Source: Nanobdellota archaeon (GTDB lineage: Archaea; Nanobdellota; Nanobdellia; Woesearchaeales; GCA-2686295). From it: a stretch of DNA of 63,312 bases. Where the stretch lies: positions 1 through 63,312 of the forward strand of contig JAHIUF010000015.1 in the NCBI GenBank assembly GCA_018817005.1, in the 5' to 3' direction. The notes under the pieces were generated by a model. It was given only the letters and a program-made list of their open reading frames with translations, was not told the DNA's origin and searched no databases. Position numbers and translations under genes: made by a program. Below are positions 33,753 to 41,907 of this stretch, in pieces (the first letter of the stretch is position 1; each line of letters begins with the position of its first letter).

Positions 33753-34466
33753 TTAAAGGTTTTCGTTGTCAGTTTTTGAAAGCTTAAGTTTCTTTAGTAA
33801 GTCTTGACATATTTCTCTTTGATTAAACTCACCCTTTTCTTCTATAAATTTTTTTGTTTTTGGAATAAACACTGCAAAAATCGTGTTGCTTACTAAATGT
33901 ATTAGTGTAAATGGTAATGCGGTTAGGAATAAAAATAGTCCTCCTGGAAAAATCATCAATGATCCTAAGTTAACTGTGATTTCAAAGATAACTGTTGCAA
34001 TAATCACAATAATAATCGCTTTTATTCTGCCTGATTTTCCTTTTAAAAAACCTCCAAGGAATCCTGCTATGCCAAATCCTATTGCTTGAAATATCGTCCA
34101 TGGTCCTTGACCTCCCATCACCAAAAAATTACTTGCAAAAAGAGTGCCCGCACCGGTTATAAACCCTTTTTTCTTTCCAAAAAGCCAACCTGATAAAATT
34201 GCAAAGAAAGTTATTGGTTCTGCGCTTGGAACGACTTGCATTACTGAGCGAAGCCCTGCACCACCCAAAATAAAACCAATTACTATTAACCATTCACGAA
34301 GTTTTATTATTGTCAATTGTTTTTCTAGTGCATGAATCGCAATTCTTTTTTTTATTCCGGATTTGCTTTTTACCTTGTCTTTCTGTTTTATTTTTTGATT
34401 TATCTTTGTTTTTTGCTGATTCTTTTGACTCTTCTTTTTTTGTTTTAAAATAGTTTTTTGGCTCAT
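33753..34466 (-). CDS. ECF transporter S component (vitamin uptake)
   Basis: A 237-residue protein: a very basic N-terminal tail (about 55 residues rich in Lys and Gln), then a six-span membrane domain. EPITFFAILSGWLFGKKKGF and GQGPWTIFQAIGFGIAGFLGG are characteristic of energy-coupling-factor substrate-binding subunits. These bind a vitamin (cobalamin, thiamine, riboflavin and so on) and use a shared EcfT-EcfA motor, which is not encoded in this window. Its ATG overlaps the TGA of the DUF4430 gene (ATGA), with GAGG at proper spacing, so the two are translationally coupled. Confidence 0.8.
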   Translation of the reverse strand: MSQKTILKQKKKSQKNQQKTKINQKIKQKDKVKSKSGIKKRIAIHALEKQLTIIKLREWLIVIGFILGGAGLRSVMQVVPSAEPITFFAILSGWLFGKKKGFITGAGTLFASNFLVMGGQGPWTIFQAIGFGIAGFLGGFLKGKSGRIKAIIIVIIATVIFEITVNLGSLMIFPGGLFLFLTALPFTLIHLVSNTIFAVFIPKTKKFIEEKGEFNQREICQDLLKKLKLSKTDNENL

Positions 34467-35749
34467 TTTTTCCTCAACAATAAAACAACCACGATGACTA
34501 AAATCATATTGAAAATTATGAGTCCTGAGAAAGTCCAAAAGTTCATTGTTGCTTTTGAATAATTGTTTGTTGGAACATTTTTTGTTAAAACAATTTCTTT
34601 TGTCGCAAATGCTGTTTGAAGGAGGGTTTGTTGTTCTGAGCTCTGCACGGTCTTAAAGTTTTCTTCTAGACATTCAACAATTATTTGTTTTGTTATCTCT
34701 TCTGTTTTTTCATCATAGTTCACTTTTAGCAATATATCAAAAACCCCTTTCTCTATTGGCAGAATTTTTTCTCTTATTCGTTCTTTTTCTCCTTCTTCAA
34801 GTTCTAGTTCTTCATAAAAATTGATTCCTAAATTTTCATTAACTATTTCTAGTGTTACATCTTCGTCTTTTTTTCCAATATTTTTTATATCTATATACAA
34901 CTCTGATTCTTCATTACAATTTATTGTGTTTGATAAATCCAAATTTATCAGTAATTCATGTTTTTCTTTTTCTATTTCTAGTTTGTAAGAAAGAGTTTTT
35001 CTATGAATGAATTCTTCATCATCTTTTCCAAAAATGATTATTTCAAGTTCATAGTTTCCTTCCTCAACATCAAATGGTATTTCAAATTCAAAAGTTAATT
35101 CTTCTTTGTCATCACTATTCAAATCCAACTCTTCTGAACCTGTCAAATCATCTCCTGCATCTATTTCTTTTATTGTTATTTCTATTTCTAAATTATCTAT
35201 ATCTATTTCTTTGTCAGTGTTTTTTATCTCTAATTTAATTATAAATTCATCTAAAGGTTTTAGCTCTAGTTTAGAAGTCTTATCTTCATTTATGTAAAAA
35301 TCAACATCAACAGCAATTATTTCTGGACAAATAAGTTCAAAAGGGGAATAAGGCGGTTTTGTTATTGGTTGAAAGGTTTGGTCAAATGCAGTTAATGATA
35401 ATCCTATTACATGTCCATCTGTTGATATGTCATAATCACTCGCGCCAACTTGTGAGCTTAAGAAAGTATTATCTGAAGAATCATTGTGCCAGAAAGACCA
35501 ATATTGACTATTTGTTGAACCAAATCCTGCTACTGATTTTAAAAAATATCCAAAGCCAAAGTTTTGCCAGTTAAGTTCAATACTGGTTTTCTCTAACGCA
35601 TCATAAGCTGTTTGTTCATCTTGAATATTAACACACTCTCTGTGTATTGTCGTGTTTGGCAGCAGAACAATTATTCCGACATTCGCTCCGAGCAATAGCT
35701 TGGATAACAATATTGTCCACAGCACTAAACATAATAAATATTTTTTCAC
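34463..35749 (-). CDS. Surface-anchored DUF4430 (transcobalamin-like) protein
   Basis: A 428-residue protein with a signal peptide (MKKYLLCLVLWTILLSKLLLG) and a DUF4430-like domain (about 45-125: TAYDALEKTSIELNW, then QYWSFWHND and SQVGASDYDISTDGHVIGLSL). Two beta-sandwich domains rich in Glu/Asp follow, then a C-terminal membrane anchor (WTFSGLIIFNMILVIVVVLLL) with RKK. DUF4430 resembles the C-terminal domain of transcobalamin and often accompanies ECF transporters. Coupled to the downstream S component, it is probably the external vitamin-binding receptor. The start is GTG after GGGGTG. Confidence 0.75.
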   Translation of the reverse strand: MKKYLLCLVLWTILLSKLLLGANVGIIVLLPNTTIHRECVNIQDEQTAYDALEKTSIELNWQNFGFGYFLKSVAGFGSTNSQYWSFWHNDSSDNTFLSSQVGASDYDISTDGHVIGLSLTAFDQTFQPITKPPYSPFELICPEIIAVDVDFYINEDKTSKLELKPLDEFIIKLEIKNTDKEIDIDNLEIEITIKEIDAGDDLTGSEELDLNSDDKEELTFEFEIPFDVEEGNYELEIIIFGKDDEEFIHRKTLSYKLEIEKEKHELLINLDLSNTINCNEESELYIDIKNIGKKDEDVTLEIVNENLGINFYEELELEEGEKERIREKILPIEKGVFDILLKVNYDEKTEEITKQIIVECLEENFKTVQSSEQQTLLQTAFATKEIVLTKNVPTNNYSKATMNFWTFSGLIIFNMILVIVVVLLLRKK

Positions 35750-35770
35750 AATTCACCCCAAAAAAGTTTC

Positions 35771-35789
35771 GTTGGATATAATGTCCAAC
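35771..35789. promoter_or_regulatory. Palindromic operator candidate between the vitamin operon and its divergent regulator
   Basis: GTTGGATATAATGTCCAAC (arms GTTGGA and TCCAAC) lies just downstream of a shared AT-rich promoter (about 35792-35814) in the DUF4430 direction. The divergent gene encodes a helix-turn-helix protein that could bind here. Confidence 0.5.
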
Positions 35790-35829
35790 AGAAAAGTATT
35801 TATACTATTTAAAACTTTCTATAAATCAA

Positions 35830-36405
35830 ATGGTTGGAAACAAAACTAATTACAATGAACAAGACGTTATAAGAGCATTCTTATTAATAACAGAAACACC
35901 TGTTGCAAGAATCAACCTTGTCAACGAGTTGGAACTTGGTGAAGGAACAATAAAAACAATACTACAACTAATCAAACAAAAAGAGCTAATAAAATCAACC
36001 AATAAAGGACATATACTAACAAAAAAAGGCTCTTTAAAGAAGAAAAAAATTCTTGAAGAAATAGATGGACCAAAAATGCTTGGATTAAAAGAATACAAAG
36101 GAATGAAAAATTGCGGACTTCTTGTGAGAAATTCTAAAACAACAAAGATAACACTCGATCTCCGAGACGAAGCAATAAGAACAGGCGCCTATAGCGCAAT
36201 AATATTCAAATATGAAAGCGAACTGAAAATTCCATTCTTAGAATGGAACTACAAAAAAGAAAACCTGAAAGATTATGAACAGCTAATACGGAGTTTTAAT
36301 TTAAAAAAAGGAGATTTATTGATTGTAACATTCGCAAAAGAAAAAAGAATCTGTGAAAACGCAAGTCTTTCAGTGATGAAAAGAATAAAAAAAATCAGAA
36401 TTTAA
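35830..36405 (+). CDS. Winged-helix regulator divergent from the vitamin operon
   Basis: A 191-residue protein. The N-terminal winged helix (about 8-70: DVIRAFLLITETPVARINLV, LGEGTIKTILQLIKQKELIK, then a KGHILTKKG wing) is followed by a ligand-binding-like domain (LVRNSKTTKITLDLRDEAIR, TGAYSAIIFKYESELKIPF). The layout recalls DUF4443-type archaeal regulators. The ATG follows overlapping TATA boxes at 35800-35813 and is leaderless. Its position facing the DUF4430-ECF operon across a palindrome suggests it senses the vitamin and represses uptake; this is inference. Confidence 0.6.
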   Translation: MVGNKTNYNEQDVIRAFLLITETPVARINLVNELELGEGTIKTILQLIKQKELIKSTNKGHILTKKGSLKKKKILEEIDGPKMLGLKEYKGMKNCGLLVRNSKTTKITLDLRDEAIRTGAYSAIIFKYESELKIPFLEWNYKKENLKDYEQLIRSFNLKKGDLLIVTFAKEKRICENASLSVMKRIKKIRI

Positions 36406-36409
36406 TTTT

Positions 36410-36814
36410 TTATTTCTTTTTCTTAGGAGTAGCCATTTTTTTTGTGATAGGAATTTTTTCACCACAAGATTCGCATTCAAAAATAATTGCTTTTACACCC
36501 TGAAAACTCTTTCTTTTATAAGGTGCTTGTGTTTCTCCAGAGAATTTGCATTTTGGACAAACATACTCTATATTGCAAGTTAGCGTGTCTTCATATTCTT
36601 CTTTTTCAACAGTGTATCCGCATTCAGGACAGACATACTCTAATGCTCTAATTTTGGCCCTGCCTGTTTTTTTATCTTTAGGTTTGCTCATTAGAGCCTT
36701 TTTACATTTTGGACATTCTTCTCTAAAAACCCAAGCAACAATTTTACCATTATCAACTGCTCGTCTAGTAAAATAAACGAGTTCTTCCATACTTTCTGGT
36801 TGTTTTAAACTCAT
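36410..36814 (-). CDS. Multi-zinc-ribbon protein
   Basis: A 134-residue protein with four Cys pairs (ECPKC, VCPECGY, TCNIEYVCPKCKF, ECESCGE) that should form two zinc ribbons, and a Lys-rich tail. Small archaeal proteins of this kind often bind RNA or ribosomal partners. Its ATG overlaps the stop of the marC gene (ATGA), placing it last in a three-gene operon. Confidence 0.8.
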   Translation of the reverse strand: MSLKQPESMEELVYFTRRAVDNGKIVAWVFREECPKCKKALMSKPKDKKTGRAKIRALEYVCPECGYTVEKEEYEDTLTCNIEYVCPKCKFSGETQAPYKRKSFQGVKAIIFECESCGEKIPITKKMATPKKKK

Positions 36815-37398
36815 AATACCACCTCAAAAATTGATATAATTCCCGATATGACAAACTCAACAGCTAAAGCTGCAAGTATCAGACCCATGATTCTTGAAAG
36901 AATTTCTGCCCCTTGATGACCAATAATTTTGTGTAAATAATTTGAGTATCTCATCAAAAGCCAAAAAATAAATAGATTAATTATTGCCGCAACTAAAGGA
37001 ATCCAAAATCCATAAAGTGAAACTAATATTATTGAAGAAGTAAGAACACCAGCCCCTGCAATTAAAGGAGTTGCCATAGGAACAGTGATATCATGCTCAT
37101 AAGTTTTGTTGGTTCGAAATTTTAAATCAAGAACATAAGAAATACCTATTATTAATAAAATAATTCCTCCGGCGATTTTAAAGCTTCCAACAGATATACC
37201 GAAGAATTCTAATAATGCCTTACCTAAGAATATGAATACAATAATCAACATCCCAGCAACTAAAGTTGCTCTATTCGCAGACTCTCTAACTTTCTTCAAA
37301 GAAAAATCTTTTGTCAAAGATAAAAATATAGGAATACCTCCAAAAGGATCCATAATTATTAGAAGCATTAAAAAGGATTTAAGGAACTCAGTTATCAA
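36811..37398 (-). CDS. MarC/UPF0056 family membrane protein
   Basis: A 195-residue protein with six predicted spans. Family hallmarks: MDPFGGIPIFLSLT, FKIAGGIILLIIGI, VPMATPLIAGAGVLTS and SRIMGLILAALAVEFVISGI. The family was named for multiple antibiotic resistance but its transport role is unproven. The start is TTG at 37398, set by GGTG 7 nt upstream inside the end of the DegT-like gene, which it overlaps by 11 bp. Confidence 0.9.
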   Translation of the reverse strand: MITEFLKSFLMLLIIMDPFGGIPIFLSLTKDFSLKKVRESANRATLVAGMLIIVFIFLGKALLEFFGISVGSFKIAGGIILLIIGISYVLDLKFRTNKTYEHDITVPMATPLIAGAGVLTSSIILVSLYGFWIPLVAAIINLFIFWLLMRYSNYLHKIIGHQGAEILSRIMGLILAALAVEFVISGIISIFEVVL

Positions 37399-38170
37399 GT
37401 CTTTTCACCTCAATACTAATTGCAGAGTCTAACACCCTTATCTCTTTAGGGCATAAAACGTATTCAAAACAATTGTTTTCACAGTACTTTATTAATTTTT
37501 TCTTTTCAGAATCATCATGAAACTTAACAAAAACATTTATGCCTTTCTTTTTTTTGTGGGTAATCTCAAAATCAGATAATTCTTTTTTTATACGATTATT
37601 TATTGTATTGAACAGTTTTAGCTTATACTTTAAGATTGAAAGTTTTTCTGATAAAGCTAAAAAATCCAGTTCAAAAGAGAATTCATTGAAAAAATCAGTG
37701 TTGATATTTGTTGCGATAAAGCCACCTTCTTGCAAATTAACAGGTTTCCAACGACCAAAACTACCAATGATTATATCGCCGAATTTTGCCTGTTTTGTGC
37801 CGATGCTTCCAGCAGCATCATTTATCAAAAAAATATTATTTTTCTTGCAGACCTTATAAATTTTTTTCATATTCTGAAGGAATGCATAACCACTCATAGA
37901 ATTTATTAGAAGAACTGAATCTTTGAAATTATTAAGTGATTTTGGGTTCACAACTCCAAAATCTGTTTTCAACCTTGTTAATTCAAATTTTAGTTTCTTT
38001 GCAAATTGAGGATAAGTAATCCACCCACCCTGATCTTGAATTAATAGTTTTTTATAACCAAGACTCTTTGCATATTTTAAAGAAGCATTTATCGAAGCAT
38101 TACCTCTTTTTGTAAATGCAACTTTGTTTTTGCTAGTAAGTTTTTTAAGGTATTCATTACAACGAATCAT
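37388..38170 (-). CDS. DegT/DnrJ-like PLP-fold protein (short form)
   Basis: A 260-residue protein related to DegT/DnrJ/EryC1 sugar aminotransferases. NIFLINDAAGSIGTKQAKFG corresponds to the E/NDAAH(S)LGA block; GSFGRWKPVNLQEGGFIAT to the internal-lysine strand, where a Lys (in RWKP) is present. It is about 100 residues shorter than the family's usual 360-400 and lacks the usual end domain, so activity is uncertain. First gene of an operon with marC and the zinc ribbon gene. Confidence 0.7.
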   Translation of the reverse strand: MIRCNEYLKKLTSKNKVAFTKRGNASINASLKYAKSLGYKKLLIQDQGGWITYPQFAKKLKFELTRLKTDFGVVNPKSLNNFKDSVLLINSMSGYAFLQNMKKIYKVCKKNNIFLINDAAGSIGTKQAKFGDIIIGSFGRWKPVNLQEGGFIATNINTDFFNEFSFELDFLALSEKLSILKYKLKLFNTINNRIKKELSDFEITHKKKKGINVFVKFHDDSEKKKLIKYCENNCFEYVLCPKEIRVLDSAISIEVKRLDN

Positions 38171-38244
38171 ATAAAAAAAGCAAATATTGATTGTTTATTA
38201 ATGTTTGTTTTAGAAAAACTCATTTAAAAGAAACAAAATGCTCA

Positions 38245-38718
38245 TCAAAAAAAATTTTTTGCAGAATATAACTTACTCTCAGGCCTATGTCTTACTGCTT
38301 TTAAAGAGGAAGAGTCAACACGAGATAAGTAATTCTCCAGATTAGAACCAACAACATCCTTAACATGATTAATAAATAATTCTCGACCATTAGAAATAGG
38401 GTCTTGACAAACATCAATATCATTAATGTAAATCTCACCGCCCTTGTTAGACAAATATTCCAATACCATTTCAGCATCAGAAAAATGAGAAAAACTCTTG
38501 AAAACAACTTCATTTTTTTTAAAGCGGTGATTATAAACAACTGCATAACAGGTTGAATAAGAACCATTGAAATACTTACGCTCGTGGAGAGCAAGTTTTA
38601 ACTGAACATGTGAAGCTAAGAAAACATTAACACTATAAAACTTTGAACCCTCATCAAGTTCTAAAAACTTAGGATGTGATGAAAAAGAAATCCTTTGTCG
38701 CTTGTTTTTAAAAGTCAT
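38245..38718 (-). CDS. Unknown protein
   Basis: A 157-residue soluble protein of mixed alpha/beta composition (MTFKNKRQRISFSSHPKFLE...) with no recognised motif. It has a GGTGGTGG-type ribosome binding site and a TATA-like ATTTATATATTAG upstream (about 38757-38769). Composition is like the host genes. Confidence 0.5.
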   Translation of the reverse strand: MTFKNKRQRISFSSHPKFLELDEGSKFYSVNVFLASHVQLKLALHERKYFNGSYSTCYAVVYNHRFKKNEVVFKSFSHFSDAEMVLEYLSNKGGEIYINDIDVCQDPISNGRELFINHVKDVVGSNLENYLSRVDSSSLKAVRHRPESKLYSAKNFF

Positions 38719-38854
38719 ATTAGTTTCTAACCACCACCATAATATATAGGATAAACTAATATATAAATGTTTCAGTTCTCATGAGTTAAAAATGAATTAA
38801 TGAGAATGAGAATAACAAAAGTTTTAAAAGAAAACCAATATTTTTCAAAGCTAC

Positions 38855-38965
38855 GCCTCCGTGGCTTAGTGGCTATAGCGGTCGCCTAGTAATAACAAAA
38901 AAGAAAAAAAATCTTTTTTGGAATCAGACAGCGACAGGTCGTGAGTTCAACTCTCACCGGAGGCT
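38855..38965 (+). tRNA. tRNA-Thr with 38-nt intron, anticodon reads AGT
   Basis: Acceptor GCCTCCG pairs with CGGAGGC, T arm GTGAG-TTCAACT-CTCAC, anticodon stem GTCGC/GCGAC, discriminator T. The loop reads CTAGTA, then an intron (38892-38929), then A, giving anticodon AGT at 38888-38890. The intron contains its own hairpin (AAAAGA with TCTTTT). A34 is unusual in archaea, and the A disrupts the core helix of the splicing motif (CTAG against TCAG), so function is somewhat uncertain. TATA-like AGTTTTAAAAG lies 26-36 nt upstream. Confidence 0.85.
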
Positions 38966-39002
38966 TACTTATTTCTAAGCACTGTTAAAAAAATAAAAAA
39001 AA

Positions 39003-39836
39003 TTAATTGAGTTGTAATCGATATCTTTGGTTTAATCCTCGCTCTAAATCTTGAAGCTTTTCAATTAAAACTTTGGCAGAATCAGGATTTAAATCTTCAA
39101 GACTTTGTTTGGCTCGAGAATATATTGAATTCGCTTTTTCCAAAGCAAGAGGTTCTTTAGCAACTCTCATGGTTAAATTATAAGCAATTACGAGTTCACC
39201 AGAAACTTTTTCAATACTCTTTGCTTGGTTTCCAATTCTTATCAATTCATTTCTTGAATTAAATATTGCTTGTGTTGTTTTAGACTCGATTGCTTTTAGA
39301 CCGTTTTCATAAACAGTTTGTGCTTCTTCTAGTAATTTTTGAGGAAGATATATTTTGCTTAAGTTAATGCTTTGTTCGTGAAAATAGTTTATCCCTCTTG
39401 CTAAACGTTCACCATTTTGAATTTCCCATTCTAAATCTCTCACACATTCATATACTCTGTCAAAAGAAGTTGATTTAAGTGTTATGTCTGCAAGAAAATA
39501 ATCATCTTGAGTTTCAAGGTTCATAATGGATCCTCTTGGATAATACTCATCTAAAACTTTGGTTTCAATTTGTTCTAGTTCCAATTCAAGTTTATTTCTT
39601 AAGGTCACAACTTTCTCAATATCAGTGTATGTTTTTGCAAAATCTTGAACTTCTAATTTTTTATAATCATCTTTACAATCCTCAAAGCGTTTCCAAACGC
39701 TTTCAATTTTAGACTCTATGTCTGATCTTTTTTCTTTTTTTTCATTCAAAAATTCAATATTAAATTTTGCACAACTTGTAAGAACAACAACTGCACCCAT
39801 TAAAATAATTGTTTTTAGTGTTTTGTTTTTTTTCAT
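39003..39836 (-). CDS. Lipoprotein with helical ectodomain
   Basis: A 277-residue protein with a lipoprotein-type signal: KTIILMGAVVVLTSCAK, whose Cys22 would be lipid-modified in the LTSC lipobox. The mature part is almost entirely helical and coiled-coil-like. GAGG precedes the ATG. Archaeal lipoprotein processing is not fully understood but the motif is clear. Role unknown. Confidence 0.65.
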   Translation of the reverse strand: MKKNKTLKTIILMGAVVVLTSCAKFNIEFLNEKKEKRSDIESKIESVWKRFEDCKDDYKKLEVQDFAKTYTDIEKVVTLRNKLELELEQIETKVLDEYYPRGSIMNLETQDDYFLADITLKSTSFDRVYECVRDLEWEIQNGERLARGINYFHEQSINLSKIYLPQKLLEEAQTVYENGLKAIESKTTQAIFNSRNELIRIGNQAKSIEKVSGELVIAYNLTMRVAKEPLALEKANSIYSRAKQSLEDLNPDSAKVLIEKLQDLERGLNQRYRLQLN

Positions 39837-39954
39837 TTTTAATTAACCTCTTTTATTTCTACTATAAAGTAGTTATTTTAAATATATAAATTCTTTGGTC
39901 AATATTTTTATCAAAAGCAAAGATTTAAATATAATGATTGCAATAAATAAAAAT

Positions 39955-40923
39955 ATGAAGCTTGATGTACTCGATAAGAAGATTTTATACGAATTAGAAA
40001 AGGACTCCTCACAAGCAACATCAATCATTGCAAAGAAGCTAAAACGATCTAAAGAAGTAATAAACTTCAGAATACACCGACTAGAACAAAATAAAGTTCT
40101 TCTAGGATATAGTGCAATAGTTGACATGGCAAAATTAGGTTACTTCACTTTCAGAATATATATTAGATGGCAAAATATGACTCAAGAACAAAAAGAGCAA
40201 TTCTACGATGAAATTAAAACAAAAGAGAACATCTGGACCACAACCGTTTTACATGGAAAATGGGATTTTGCATTCTTCGTGGGAGTAAAATTAGATCATT
40301 ACATAGAATCATTTCATAAAGTTTGGAATAAAATATTATTAACTTACAAACAAAAAATTGCTGAAAGTAAAATTGCAATATACTCACCAGTACATAATTT
40401 TAACAAACATTTCTTCATAGATTTTCCAATGAAAACAGAAACGATTGAAAGAGTCTATGGTAGTGGAAAATTGGTTGAATTTGATGCGTTAGACGAAACA
40501 ATCTTAAACATCTACGCCAGTAATGTAAGAACACCCTACACTAAAATTGCAGAACGACTTAATGTTACTTCTGAAACAATCAGACTAAGAATAAAACAAT
40601 TAGAAAAGAAAAAAGTTATTGTTGGTTACAAGATAAACATTAACCTTCCAAAAATCGAATTCCAAGGATATAGAGTGGATTTTCTATTAAAATCAGTCGA
40701 AAGAAACACTGAACTATTTGAATACTTAAAACAACACAAATATTTCTATCAAGTAAATAAATCAATTGGAGGAGCTGATTTTGAAACTGAAATAGTCGTT
40801 AAAAGTCTGAACCATTTGCTTGAAATACTAGAAGAAGTAGTAAGAAAATTTAGTGATGTAATAAGAGCATACGAATATTTTGGATACTCAGAATTCCCAA
40901 CACTATCAATGGTTCCGGATTAA
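39955..40923 (+). CDS. Lrp/AsnC family regulator with two tandem HTH-RAM units
   Basis: A 322-residue protein that repeats the Lrp layout twice. HTH 1 is at about 3-50 (LDVLDKKILYELEKDSSQAT, then RSKEVINFRIHRLEQNKVL), with a RAM-like domain to about 150. HTH 2 is at about 173-222 (FDALDETILNIYASNVRTPY, then TSETIRLRIKQLEKKKVI), with a second RAM-like domain. Lrp family proteins normally have one unit and form dimers, so this looks like a covalent dimer. The ATG lies about 25 nt after the TATA box (GATTTAAATATA, about 39921-39932), hence leaderless. Confidence 0.85.
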   Translation: MKLDVLDKKILYELEKDSSQATSIIAKKLKRSKEVINFRIHRLEQNKVLLGYSAIVDMAKLGYFTFRIYIRWQNMTQEQKEQFYDEIKTKENIWTTTVLHGKWDFAFFVGVKLDHYIESFHKVWNKILLTYKQKIAESKIAIYSPVHNFNKHFFIDFPMKTETIERVYGSGKLVEFDALDETILNIYASNVRTPYTKIAERLNVTSETIRLRIKQLEKKKVIVGYKININLPKIEFQGYRVDFLLKSVERNTELFEYLKQHKYFYQVNKSIGGADFETEIVVKSLNHLLEILEEVVRKFSDVIRAYEYFGYSEFPTLSMVPD

Positions 40924-40982
40924 AAACAAAAAACCAAGGAAGCAAAAAACTTTAAATACAGTTAATAAATTCTTAATCTCAC

Positions 40983-41066
40983 GCCTCTGTGGCTTAGTGG
41001 TATAGCGCGTGCTTGGTAAACATTCCAGACAGCACGAGGTCGCGAGTTCAATTCTCGCCAGAGGCT
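40983..41066 (+). tRNA. tRNA-Thr(GGT) with 12-nt intron; integration target
   Basis: Acceptor GCCTCTG/CAGAGGC, T arm GCGAG-TTCAATT-CTCGC, anticodon stem CGTGC/GCACG, discriminator T. The loop is TTGGTA, a 12-nt intron (41019-41030), then A: anticodon GGT at 41015-41017. TTGG pairs with CCAG and 3-nt bulges TAA and ACA flank it, a good archaeal splice motif. The last 16 nt of the gene plus one base are the left att site of the mobile element. TATA-like CTTTAAATAC is 25-34 nt upstream. Confidence 0.92.
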
Positions 41067-41067
41067 T
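41051..41067 (+). repeat. attL (3' end of tRNA-Thr)
   Basis: ATTCTCGCCAGAGGCTT; covers the second half of the T arm, the acceptor 3' strand, the discriminator and one more base. Integration leaves the tRNA gene intact. Confidence 0.9.
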
Positions 41068-41164
41068 ATATGTTTTGGTAGATGTTTGTTCTTATTTAGA
41101 GGTTTAAAAGTGAGTCTAAGAACGTATGTTAAAGGCTTACCTTTATATTTCCCCTAAAAAGTGA

Positions 41165-41350
41165 TTAGTTTTTTGTCGTTGGGTGGTCTCCTATTTTTCT
41201 GTTGTGCTTATATGCTTTTAGTACTCCTATAAATCCTAATTCTTTAAATTTGTCGTTTATTCCTGCAGATAATTCGTCCCATTCGATTGTGTTGGGTTTA
41301 TAGCTTGTTTGTTTGTCTTTTTTAAGTTTTTCTATATTTATTATATTCAT
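41165..41350 (-). CDS. Small unknown element protein
   Basis: A 61-residue charged protein (MNIINIEKLKKDKQTSYKPN...). The ATG at 41350 lies 9-10 nt after GGAG in a leader repeated before the 41716-41907 gene; an in-frame ATG at 41386 inside that leader is thought not to be used. Last gene of the element's minus-strand operon. Unknown function. Confidence 0.5.
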   Translation of the reverse strand: MNIINIEKLKKDKQTSYKPNTIEWDELSAGINDKFKELGFIGVLKAYKHNRKIGDHPTTKN

Positions 41351-41398
41351 TTTATTTTTCTCCTTTGTTAAATCTTTGTTTAACATCTTTTTTTTATT
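41348..41398 (-). repeat. Repeated 5' leader (hairpin plus GGAG), copy B
   Basis: 51 bp, one mismatch to copy A at 41905-41955. On the minus strand it reads TGTTAAA, CAAAGA, TTTAACA (a perfect 7-bp hairpin), then AAGGAG and an ATG. A decayed third version lies at about 41413-41450, with no start codon after it. Confidence 0.8.
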
Positions 41399-41446
41399 CT
41401 AATTTTTTTAACTTTATTTTTCTCCTTTGTTAAAATCTTTGTTGTT

Positions 41447-41719
41447 TTAACAAATTTTTATTTGTTTTTCTTCTTCTTGTTTTTCTTCTTCTTGTATTTC
41501 TTCTGGTTTCGTTACTTGTCTTGCAATAAATTCTAGTGTTGTTTTCATTTCATAAAATTCGGCTTTTATTTTACTTAGTTCAATTATTGAGTCTCTGTAA
41601 ACTTCAACAAGTCGGTTTAATTCTGTTCCTGCTTTTATGAGTTTATTTATTGTTTTTACAAATTGTTTAAAGGCTGTTTTATCTTCTACTTCTTGGTAGT
41701 CGTTAATTTTTGTTATCAT
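41447..41719 (-). CDS. Small coiled-coil element protein
   Basis: A 90-residue helical protein (MITKINDYQEVEDKTAFKQF...) ending in an imperfect EEEKQ repeat (tandem TTCTTCTTG-type DNA). Its ATG overlaps the stop of the preceding gene by 4 nt. Not recognised; possibly a regulatory or structural accessory protein. Confidence 0.55.
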   Translation of the reverse strand: MITKINDYQEVEDKTAFKQFVKTINKLIKAGTELNRLVEVYRDSIIELSKIKAEFYEMKTTLEFIARQVTKPEEIQEEEKQEEEKQIKIC

Positions 41720-41907
41720 TTGCTTTTATGGATTATTTTTCTTAAGTATTCAAAATCTTCTTCTGCTTCTGTGATGAATCTGCATAGTAAAATAATTAAT
41801 TTTTTATCTTCGCTAATTTTTTTGTAAAGGTTTTTTGTTTCTTGTATGTGTTTTTCTGTGTTTGTTAGTGCTTTTAGTTGTTGTTGTTTATTTTTGTTAT
41901 TTTTCAT
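41716..41907 (-). CDS. Small helical element protein
   Basis: A 63-residue protein (MKNNKNKQQQLKALTNTEKH...). The ATG at 41907 is preferred over the in-frame ATG at 41943 because the intervening 36 nt are the repeated hairpin plus GGAG leader. First gene of the minus-strand operon. Confidence 0.5.
   Translation of the reverse strand: MKNNKNKQQQLKALTNTEKHIQETKNLYKKISEDKKLIILLCRFITEAEEDFEYLRKIIHKSK

Noticed and set aside
37388-38170. A functional sugar aminotransferase pathway
   Set aside because: The protein is about 100 residues shorter than the family norm and no other sugar-nucleotide genes adjoin it, so only a fold-level call is given.
38855-41066. The two tRNA-Thr genes as att sites of one element covering 38.9-41 kb
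   Set aside because: The 3' ends differ (CACCGGAGGC against CGCCAGAGGC), and the genes between them look like ordinary host genes.
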